Source: Deltaproteobacteria bacterium
GTDB lineage: Bacteria; Desulfobacterota; Syntrophia; Syntrophales; JACQWR01
NCBI GenBank assembly: GCA_026388415.1
Contig: JAPLJV010000029.1
Span: forward strand, 1 to 55,098
DNA length: 55,098 nt
Direction: 5' to 3'
Positions 48,840 through 55,098 of this stretch are shown here, one piece after another. Numbering within the stretch: the stretch's first letter is position 1; each line of letters opens with the position of its first letter. The notes beneath the pieces were generated by a model, which saw only the letters and a program-made list of their open reading frames with translations, did no database searches and was not told the origin of the DNA. The translations under genes were made by a program, and so were the position numbers.

Positions 48840-50276
48840 ATGTACGAGGGGGGCGTTGCCAACGGACAGACAGTTTTTCATCACATAAATTATGATTCAT
48901 ACGGTAAAAAAACCATGATTCTGATTACCCACCATACCGGCGAGGCCCATGGCATCCTGGGCGTTCAGGCGGCAGGCACGCATCTGACGACGAATTTGCA
49001 TATACCTTCGCTGGTGGTCGGCATTGAAAGACAGTTTTCCCAGGAACTGCTGTTAAGATTTCTTGACGATTATTATGCAGGCCAGGAAAAAATTATCGGA
49101 TTCTCCCACCTATGCGGCCGTAAAGACCTCATGGAATTAATCGGCGCTGTCCATGAAAGGGGGTTTTTCACGATCCTCGGCGGCCCGCAGGCTGAAAAAG
49201 ATTATTACGGAGAGGGCGATTCAGAGCGCTACCCAATGCGATTCAAGGGTTTGCACAAAGCAATAGACCTGGCAATTCAGGGGCCTGTTGACCGCCTGAA
49301 GCGGGAGCAGCTATCTTCAAAAGCAGGTTGCCTCAATTTCCCCTGGGGCAAAGATATCGTTCTCAATGTTGACTGGACAAACATTTATACCTTTGCGGAT
49401 ACACTGAAAAGGCTGGCAATAAGAACGGCGCAGGTACTGAATTCCATCGGTTGTCCCTATGCCAACAAGAAAAACACGGTCAGATTACCCCTGCCCGACA
49501 CTATCAAAGGGAAATCATTAGATATTGACGTTGAATCATACGGCTGTATCTTTTGTGATGTCTCAAGAGATAAAGGCTTTCACGGACATATAGACAAAAG
49601 CGTAGTACTCTCGCAAATCAGGGCCTTACCGGAAGAAAACGAAAGAAAGATTCCCTTTGAGCTGATAGACGAGTATCCGATCAGCTCTTTGCAATGGATC
49701 ATTGACGACGCTGCCCAGGCAGGCATCAAGTTATCCCGGATTGATCTGGTATGCCGGATTGATGATATAAATACTCATCCTGAACTTCTCGAGGCGGTTT
49801 TGAAAGCTGCCCAAGAAAAGCAGATAGCGATCAAGTTCGCATCAATCGGGTTTGAATCTTTCAGCGACAGGATTCTCCGGCTTCTCAATAAGGGGATAAC
49901 GGTCAATGATATTGTGCGGTGCGTGGGGATCCTGCGGCAATTTAAAGAGAGATTCGGCCACACTATCCTGTACAGAAGTGATGAAGGCGCAAATCACGGG
50001 TTTATCCATCCGACCCCCTGGGACGACAGCGAAACAATATCTGAAAACAACAGGAACATAGCCATCCATCGCTTTTTTGATGATATATTGCCACCGCACA
50101 GCGTTCCGTTGATAATCCACCATGCTTCTTATCTCGGGGATTGGATAAGACAGGTTGAATCCGAGCTGCAGGTGGGATTTAAAAGAGAGGGCACATGGAT
50201 CGAGTGGTGGAGCCCGCCGGAAAATAATCAAACAATCTATTTGCCGGAACATACCGGGAGCACCAGGGAGTTGTAG
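48840..50276 (+). CDS. B12-binding/radical-SAM-like protein with incomplete Cys motif
   Basis: Residues 25-130 look like a cobalamin-binding Rossmann region (MILITHHTGEAHGILGVQAA ... ILGGPQA, but no DxHxxG). The middle resembles radical-SAM proteins (ESYGCIFCDVSRDKG, IDLVCRIDDINTHPELLEAV, KFASIGFESFSDRILRLLNKG). The cluster motif is CxxC only (C236, C239); the first Cys of CxxxCxxC is Glu232. It may be an inactive or differently liganded relative. It follows the DUF362 gene by about 125 bases. The start is not certain: the ATG at 48915 has no ribosome binding site either. Confidence 0.72.
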   Translation: MYEGGVANGQTVFHHINYDSYGKKTMILITHHTGEAHGILGVQAAGTHLTTNLHIPSLVVGIERQFSQELLLRFLDDYYAGQEKIIGFSHLCGRKDLMELIGAVHERGFFTILGGPQAEKDYYGEGDSERYPMRFKGLHKAIDLAIQGPVDRLKREQLSSKAGCLNFPWGKDIVLNVDWTNIYTFADTLKRLAIRTAQVLNSIGCPYANKKNTVRLPLPDTIKGKSLDIDVESYGCIFCDVSRDKGFHGHIDKSVVLSQIRALPEENERKIPFELIDEYPISSLQWIIDDAAQAGIKLSRIDLVCRIDDINTHPELLEAVLKAAQEKQIAIKFASIGFESFSDRILRLLNKGITVNDIVRCVGILRQFKERFGHTILYRSDEGANHGFIHPTPWDDSETISENNRNIAIHRFFDDILPPHSVPLIIHHASYLGDWIRQVESELQVGFKREGTWIEWWSPPENNQTIYLPEHTGSTREL

Positions 50277-50356
50277 TGAGTAGGGTGTCAAGAAAAATAA
50301 TGAACTCAAGCCGCCCCTGATCAAATATCTCCCAAGGTATGATAAAAAAGCGTTTT

Positions 50357-50390
50357 ACAAAGAAAGGGGCACGAAGTTGCCTCCGTGCCC
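50357..50390 (-). terminator. terminator of the Ala/Lys-rich protein gene
   Basis: On the minus strand GGGCACG and CGTGCCC form a 7-bp stem with a 10-base loop, followed by CTTTCTTTG. It lies 31 bases past the stop codon. Confidence 0.7.
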
Positions 50391-50420
50391 TTCCAATGTA
50401 AGAGATGTACGAGGTTGCAG

Positions 50421-50774
50421 TTATTTAGCTGCTGGCGCTGCTGGCGCTGGTGCTGCCGGTGCTGCCTTCTTGTCTGCCGCTGCCTTCTTGTCGGCTGCCT
50501 TCTTTTCGGCTTTTGCCTTCTTTTCGGCTTTTGCCTTCTTGTCGGCTGCCTTCTTTTCTGCCGCTGCCTTCTTGTCTGCTGCCTTCTTTTCGGCCGTTGC
50601 TTTCACATCCGCCGCCTTCTCTGCTGCCGGAGCCTTCTCTACTGCCGCTGCCGGAGCCTTCTCCGCTGCCGCTGCCGGAGCCTTCTTTTCTGCCTTGGGA
50701 GCCGTATCCGCTGCAAAAGCCACTGTCGAGAACATGAAAACCAAAGCCACTGCCAATACCATAAAACGTTTCAT
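50421..50774 (-). CDS. exported Ala/Lys-rich repeat protein
   Basis: The 117-residue protein has a clear signal peptide (MKRFMVLAVALVFMFSTVAFA, probably cut after AFA). The mature part is almost only Ala, Lys, Glu, Asp and Pro: first APAAAxEK repeats, then AEKKAADKKA repeats, ending in an Ala/Pro run. It should be a long, strongly basic helix or disordered chain in the periplasm. It resembles histone-H1-like or TolA-like spacer sequences only in composition. A GAAGGAGG ribosome binding site and a terminator support it as a real, separate gene. Confidence 0.85.
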   Translation of the reverse strand: MKRFMVLAVALVFMFSTVAFAADTAPKAEKKAPAAAAEKAPAAAVEKAPAAEKAADVKATAEKKAADKKAAAEKKAADKKAKAEKKAKAEKKAADKKAAADKKAAPAAPAPAAPAAK

Positions 50775-50971
50775 ATCGTACTACCTCCTTCAGAATTTTG
50801 TTATTCTTCATACAGCAAGCTGCATACCAAAGCACAAATATCCCCGAAATAACCGCGTGTGATTTATAAAACGTTGATAGTAAAGGACTTTTTATTAAAC
50901 AATTATTCCCCGGGGGGCCTTAAAATGGAGAATTACTCCCCAGGCATTGGGGAATTATGTATCAAAGGCCG

Positions 50972-51916
50972 CTATGTTGGGAACATCTTCCGGTCAACAA
51001 TCACAGGCAGCGCGTGGGGCAGGATATCAATGACTACCGGCAACCAGCCCGGCTGCTCGCCATCCGCATCAATACGAATATCCTGCGTTGAGGTGGCTTC
51101 AATGTGCCTGGCGGTCAATGTTATTACCTTTCTTATCTCCTTGATACGACCATTGTAAAATTTGGCAATATTAAGGAGCATTTCCGGCAGTGACAAATCG
51201 CCGATTACCGTCACGTGCAGGAGACCATCGTCAGCCAGCGCCTCGGGAGCCACGCACATGCCGCCGCCATGGTAGCGTCCATTAGCCACGACAATGTTCC
51301 GGACGACGAATTCCTCCGCCTGACCATCACAGTGCAGGCAAATGCGCCTCGCACCGTGACGCAGGAGGCAGACCAAAGTTGAACGCAGAAAAGACAGGAA
51401 GGCGCCACCGGCTTTGCTGTGGGAGTTGACATGGAAGGCTACCTCGCCGCCGGTCCCAAAACTGACGACATTATGAAAGTAATGGACTTCAGGAGCGCCT
51501 TCGTGATTGGAAAATTGAACCCGCCCCAGATCGAGGGAGCGCGTGTATCCCTCTTGTATAATCTGCAGCGCCCTGCGGGGAGAGGGTGATTTGAGGATTA
51601 TCCTCGCAAAATCACATCCCGTGCCGAAGGGCACAACTCCGAGGCGGGCTTCACGGCAGACCGTAGGGGGTATCTCCATAAAACCATTAATGATCTCATT
51701 TAACGTACCGTCCCCGCCCACGCCGATAATCAAACCGGCGCCGGCGGCTAAATGCTCGCGGGTAAGCAGGGTGGCGTCGCCTGCCCGTTCGGTGAAGCAG
51801 GCCGTAAATGAGCCTAACTGTTCTTCCACCAGCCTGCTCATGGCACGCCATTTCGCCGCCGCCGCACCGTTGCCGGCCCGGGGATTGACAATAAAGACTG
51901 TTTTTTGACTCGGCAA
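50972..51916 (-). CDS. diacylglycerol kinase-like lipid kinase (YegS/BmrU family)
   Basis: The 314-residue protein has the catalytic domain NPRAGNGAAAAKW, the nucleotide loop GVGGDGTLNEIING and PFGTGCDFARIIL (usually GTGNDFAR). The C-terminal beta domain follows (VANGRYHGGGMCVAPEALADDG). It phosphorylates diacylglycerol or a related lipid at the membrane. It starts with TTG at 51916, with GAGAGG 8 bases upstream. It follows the DUF2600 gene by 22 bases, so both probably act on lipids. Confidence 0.88.
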   Translation of the reverse strand: MPSQKTVFIVNPRAGNGAAAAKWRAMSRLVEEQLGSFTACFTERAGDATLLTREHLAAGAGLIIGVGGDGTLNEIINGFMEIPPTVCREARLGVVPFGTGCDFARIILKSPSPRRALQIIQEGYTRSLDLGRVQFSNHEGAPEVHYFHNVVSFGTGGEVAFHVNSHSKAGGAFLSFLRSTLVCLLRHGARRICLHCDGQAEEFVVRNIVVANGRYHGGGMCVAPEALADDGLLHVTVIGDLSLPEMLLNIAKFYNGRIKEIRKVITLTARHIEATSTQDIRIDADGEQPGWLPVVIDILPHALPVIVDRKMFPT

Positions 51917-51938
51917 AATCTGTGCCTCTCAACACTAT

Positions 51939-53027
51939 TTAAGCAGTCCGGCGGGCCGATTGCGGATCACTGGCCGCCATCCGCCGGTACAACCAGCAGA
52001 TAAGATAGAAAAACACGCCCACGCTGCCTCCCAGAAAAACCAGAGTTCTGGCGGCCATTCTGACTTCCTTCTGCCGGTAAACTTTTTTATCGGCGCAATA
52101 GATCCCCAGCATTCCCTGGTTGATGAGACAATGGAAGCGGGCGTAGGGCAAGGCGGCGATGCTCAAGTTGGCCTGCTGATAGAAATGGGACAGGCGGGTC
52201 ACCATTTCCCGATAATCCCGATAATAGGAGCAAAAATTCAGGTCGCCGCCGAGGCGGTCTTCATCCTGGTCTATAAAGTAATCCAAAAGGATGTGCAACC
52301 CCTGCACCCAGGGGAAGCAGGCATCTCTAATATTGCGCACCAGCAAGGCGGTACAATCCTCATGACAGGCATGGGCCACGAGACAGAATATTCCGACGGT
52401 GGAACCGGAACAGGCGGCAAATTCATACCAGGCCATGGGCGGCAAAGCCTGCTTTTGTTCGTCAAACCAGGCCTGCATCAGGGGCACGCGCTCCTCACGG
52501 CGGACATGCTTGTACACCTGTAAAGCGCAGTAGTAGTCTGCCAGTTCGTGGAGATGAGGAGCGATCAGTTTATAGCCCGGCAAAGCGGCCAGCACTTCCT
52601 GACAGGTCAGGACGAGGGCAGCCAGATATCCGCCATCATCCTGTTCAGCCCGACAGCGATAATAATCGTCCAATCTTGCTCCCGGCGTCAGGGCGTGCTT
52701 CATGGAGGTATGCAAAATGCGGAAGTCATTGGGGTCCAGAGAGGTGCTGCGATCGCACAGGTTATCCAGATAATCGCTGATGGTTTGATAGGCGACGATA
52801 AACCGGATGGCCTCCCGATAGCGATCACCGGCCAGGAGACCGTAAATGCTGCCGCCCTCGCAGTGAAAGGTCTTGCCGGCGATGCTGGCCAGGGCCTGTT
52901 TTTGCAGCTCCGGATCGGGAATAATCCGGGCCTGATCAATCCAGTGCTGCAAATGCTCATGCACCTGGGGACGCACCTGCAAAAATATCTTCGGCGTCAT
53001 GGTAAAGATGTTGGTCGGAGGCGGCAC
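51939..53027 (-). CDS. DUF2600 family protein (YtpB / tetraprenyl-beta-curcumene synthase-like)
   Basis: The 362-residue protein matches the YtpB family: IPDPELQKQALASIAGKTFHCEGGSIY, then TISDYLDNLCDRS and DYFIDQDEDRLGGDLNFCSYY. The Asp/Glu-rich blocks replace the DDxxD motif of classic class I terpene synthases. The Bacillus enzyme cyclises tetraprenyl diphosphate; the substrate here is unknown. A C-terminal membrane helix (LVFLGGSVGVFFYLICWLY) is added. The GTG at 53027 with AAAGGAGAA upstream fits better than the ATG at 53000, because relatives keep the preceding Pro-rich residues. Confidence 0.85.
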   Translation of the reverse strand: MPPPTNIFTMTPKIFLQVRPQVHEHLQHWIDQARIIPDPELQKQALASIAGKTFHCEGGSIYGLLAGDRYREAIRFIVAYQTISDYLDNLCDRSTSLDPNDFRILHTSMKHALTPGARLDDYYRCRAEQDDGGYLAALVLTCQEVLAALPGYKLIAPHLHELADYYCALQVYKHVRREERVPLMQAWFDEQKQALPPMAWYEFAACSGSTVGIFCLVAHACHEDCTALLVRNIRDACFPWVQGLHILLDYFIDQDEDRLGGDLNFCSYYRDYREMVTRLSHFYQQANLSIAALPYARFHCLINQGMLGIYCADKKVYRQKEVRMAARTLVFLGGSVGVFFYLICWLYRRMAASDPQSARRTA

Positions 53028-53102
53028 CCTGATTCTCCTTTGCCCGGGGAAAAATCGCGTTTTTTCATTATCATAAGCCGTCGTATTGCACAACCTTTAA
53101 GT

Positions 53103-53215
53103 CCCCTCACCCCCTGGCGGGGGAGGGTTAGGGGGGGGGGGAGGTTACCATGAAGTCAGCATGTTGCAATTTCACCCACCCCCTACCCCCCTCCCGTCAA
53201 GGGAGGGTGATTTTC
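53103..53215. repeat. C/G-tract palindromic repeats between two divergent genes
   Basis: At 53103-53128 the hairpin CCCTCACCCCC-tgg-cGGGGGAGGG is followed by a run of twelve G; at 53190-53209 CCCTCCC...GGGAGGG is followed by TGATTTTCATAT. The latter end is shared with the repeat at 35200-35255. These are dispersed repeats rather than gene parts. Confidence 0.65.
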
Positions 53216-53274
53216 ATATTAACTGCTTGCCCGCGGCTGCCCGTTGTGATAGGCCCCCACAGGGGTCTGATGAT

Positions 53275-54636
53275 ATGAACAGCAATAACAAGGATGATGG
53301 CCACAGAATAATCGTTGTCGGAGCGGGGGCCGGCGGCATGATGGCCGCCGGCCGGGCGGCCGAGCTGGGGGGCGCCGTGCTGCTTCTCGAGAAGACGGAT
53401 CAACCCGGCAAGAAGCTGCTCATCAGTGGCAAATCCCGCTGCAATCTCACCAACGCCAAAGAACTGGAACCATTTCTCGCCATGTATGGGGCGAACGGCC
53501 CCTTCCTGCGCCAGGTCTTTCATCGCTATTTTCGTGAAGAATTGCTTGCTTTTCTGCGGCAATACGGCGTGGAAACCAAGGTCGAACGGGGCGGAAGGAT
53601 TTTCCCGGTATCCGATGATGCCCGGGATGTGGTGACGGCGCTGACGCGCTGCCTCTCCACCCGCGGCGTAAAAATCAGCCACCATACCCGGGTCAAAGGC
53701 CTCATCAGCGATGGTGGCCGGGTGACCGGCGTACAGACAGAGCAAGAAATTATTCCCGCGGCGGCGGTCATCCTGGCCACCGGCGGGGCGACCTACCCGC
53801 GAACCGGTTCCAGCGGCGATGGCTTTCAACTGGCAGCGGCCCTGGGACATCAGATAACCAGGCTGCGTCCGGCATTGGTGCCCCTGATCGTGGACAACCA
53901 GGGGCTGGCCAAATCCATGCAGGGGGTAAGTCTCCGGAATGTCCGCCTGACAGCCTTCCAGTGCCCGGCGGCAGAAATTGACGCGGCCCTTACACCTGAC
54001 GAAGACAGCGGACGCGGTATAGCCAGAAAGCCCCCGGCGCCGGTCATCGAAAGCCGCCTGGGAGAGATGATGTTGACCCATTTCGGCCTGGGAGGCCCCA
54101 TTACCCTTCTCATGAGTCTGTCCATCGTGGCTGCCCTGGAACGCGGCCCCGTCAGTGTGGCCATTGATCTCAAACCCGCCCTGAATCGCGAGCAACTGCG
54201 TTTGAGATTACAGCGGGATTTCGACCAGTTCAGCAAACGCGGCTACCGCCGCCTCCTCGCCGGCCTGCTGCCCGCCAAAATGGTTGACCCCTTTGTGGCC
54301 CTGACCGGGATTGCTCCCGACAAGCCGGCCCACCAGATAACGGCGGCGGAACGGGAAGGGCTCCTGAATCACCTGAAGGCCCTCCGCTTCAATATCCTCC
54401 GTCCGCTGCCCATGGCGGCTGCCATTGTCACAGCGGGCGGCGTATCACTCAATGAAGTTGATCCCCGCACGATGGCCTCACGATTGCTTTCCGGGCTCTA
54501 TTTCTGCGGCGAGGTGCTAAATATAGATGCCGACACGGGCGGTTACAATCTGCAAGCGGCCTTCTCCACCGGCCATGTAGCCGGCGAACAGGCTGTCGCC
54601 TTCGTAAAAGAACGGATGGAAACTCAATTGCGTTGA
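53275..54636 (+). CDS. BaiN/HI0933 family FAD-dependent oxidoreductase
   Basis: The 453-residue flavoprotein starts with the dinucleotide fold IIVVGAGAGGMMAAGRAAELG, followed by GKKLLISGKSRCNLTNA, GGATYPRTGSSGDGF and the C-terminal FAD-binding GLYFCGEVLNIDADTGGYNLQAA. The family includes BaiN, linked to bile-acid dehydroxylation, but most members have no known substrate. The ATG at 53275 (AGGGG upstream) removes 38 codons derived from the repeat region. It is divergent from the DUF2600 gene. Confidence 0.92.
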   Translation: MNSNNKDDGHRIIVVGAGAGGMMAAGRAAELGGAVLLLEKTDQPGKKLLISGKSRCNLTNAKELEPFLAMYGANGPFLRQVFHRYFREELLAFLRQYGVETKVERGGRIFPVSDDARDVVTALTRCLSTRGVKISHHTRVKGLISDGGRVTGVQTEQEIIPAAAVILATGGATYPRTGSSGDGFQLAAALGHQITRLRPALVPLIVDNQGLAKSMQGVSLRNVRLTAFQCPAAEIDAALTPDEDSGRGIARKPPAPVIESRLGEMMLTHFGLGGPITLLMSLSIVAALERGPVSVAIDLKPALNREQLRLRLQRDFDQFSKRGYRRLLAGLLPAKMVDPFVALTGIAPDKPAHQITAAEREGLLNHLKALRFNILRPLPMAAAIVTAGGVSLNEVDPRTMASRLLSGLYFCGEVLNIDADTGGYNLQAAFSTGHVAGEQAVAFVKERMETQLR

Positions 54637-54683
54637 CATCCCCTGTTCTGCTGATTATACTAAAAATAAAGAGGAGGAACAAA

Positions 54684-55098
54684 ATGAGACGAACGAAATG
54701 GCTGTGCTTGATAGTGATTTTTTTGTTGGTTGCGGTTGCGGCCTGTACCAAATACGAAAGACAAGTGGTTCCTTTCCAACTTCCGGCCGCCTATCCGAAT
54801 GCCACGGAAGCCGCTGAGGCCACCATCGCCGCCAAGGCCTACGACGGCAAAGATGAGGCTGGTAATGCTTTCGGCTTTGACATCCGCGGCGCCGGCATCC
54901 TGCCCGTCCAGGTCATATTTGACAACAAGGGCGCTCATTCTCTGGAAATTGTCCCGGCCAAACCTTCCTGGTGGATGAGGCCAATAACCTCTGGCCTATT
55001 CTCGATGCGAGCCTTGCCTACGACCGGATAAACAAAAAGACGGAGCTGGGCAACGTCGTGCCGGAGGGCGCCAAATCCGGTATGCTGGCTGGCGCCGC
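54684..55098 (+). pseudogene. lipoprotein gene with frameshift, 3' end outside window
   Basis: The start (AGGAGG before ATG 54684) leads into a lipoprotein signal (LLVAVAACT, lipid-modified Cys). The frame then runs through KAYDGKDEAGNAFGFDIRGA and ILPVQVIFDNKGAHSLEIVPA. At about 54955-54966 the coding signal jumps to another frame, which reads FLVDEANNLWPILDASLAYD and continues in good coding sequence to the window end. One missing base would explain it. This is either a recent mutation or an assembly error. The function is unknown. Confidence 0.7.

Noticed and set aside
50377-50862. Cys-rich and Ala/Phe-rich plus-strand frames opposite the Ala/Lys repeat gene
   Set aside because: The repeats open several frames at once. 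Only the minus-strand frame has a signal peptide, ribosome binding site and terminator.

Overview
The window reads as a chromosomal segment of a strictly anaerobic Gram-negative bacterium, most likely a deltaproteobacterium (Desulfobacterota; a Syntrophales-like member is my best guess). The pointers are rubrerythrin and ferritin, bacteriohemerythrin, a flavoredoxin-like protein, a tungsten-type aldehyde:ferredoxin oxidoreductase, a TRAP transporter with a CoA-transferase, an LpxH-type lipid A enzyme, several lipoproteins, and the gene order pgpA-cinA-thpR-recA-recX-alaS. No ribosomal RNA is present, so the taxonomic call is inference.

Layout. 1-6.7 kb: the 3' part of an RNA methyltransferase gene, a flavin reductase, an IHF/HU protein with a clear promoter, small lipoprotein and EthD genes, two isoprenylcysteine-methyltransferase-like membrane proteins, hemerythrin, and the initiator tRNA with its promoter and terminator. 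6.8-23.1 kb, all on the minus strand: a membrane histidine kinase with a receiver-cyclase partner; pyruvoyl arginine decarboxylase plus agmatinase (arginine to putrescine); LpxH; an ABC exporter with a transglutaminase-like protein; and the DNA repair/translation block from alaS to pgpA. pgpA has no ATG, GTG or TTG in a usable position.

24.1-31.16 kb is the main discovery: an integron gene-cassette array with no integrase in view (a CALIN). Six complete attC-like sites, one half attC and an isolated core separate short minus-strand cassettes. In every cassette that can be tested, the R'' box at its 3' end is complementary to the core at its own 5' end, as circular cassettes require. The cargo looks like mobile defence: a two-gene XhoI/PaeR7I-type restriction-modification cassette, a PGN_0703-like nuclease, an HNH protein, a HEPN-like RX4H protein, a RelA/SpoT-type nucleotide synthetase with a long C-terminal extension, and two unknown proteins. 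Two MITE-like elements and a 47-bp palindrome have invaded attC sites, one cassette seems to have been deleted, and the last cassette is truncated.

31.4-37.5 kb: ferritin, rubrerythrin, BipA, MscL with a zinc-ribbon tail, a CaiB/BaiF CoA-transferase and two tiny membrane proteins. 37.6-41.5 kb: a TRAP transporter (DctM with an unusual repeat-bearing linker, DctQ, and a Tat-exported DctP), probably feeding a carboxylate to the CoA-transferase. 41.7-50.3 kb, plus strand: amidase, a Cys-rich protein, an MFS carrier, then an AOR - GNAT/DUF362 fusion - degenerate radical-SAM trio that looks like an uncharacterised redox module. 50.4-55.1 kb: an exported Ala/Lys-repeat protein, a diacylglycerol-kinase-like enzyme, a DUF2600 (YtpB-like) terpene synthase homologue, a BaiN/HI0933 flavoprotein, and a lipoprotein gene frameshifted just before the window ends.
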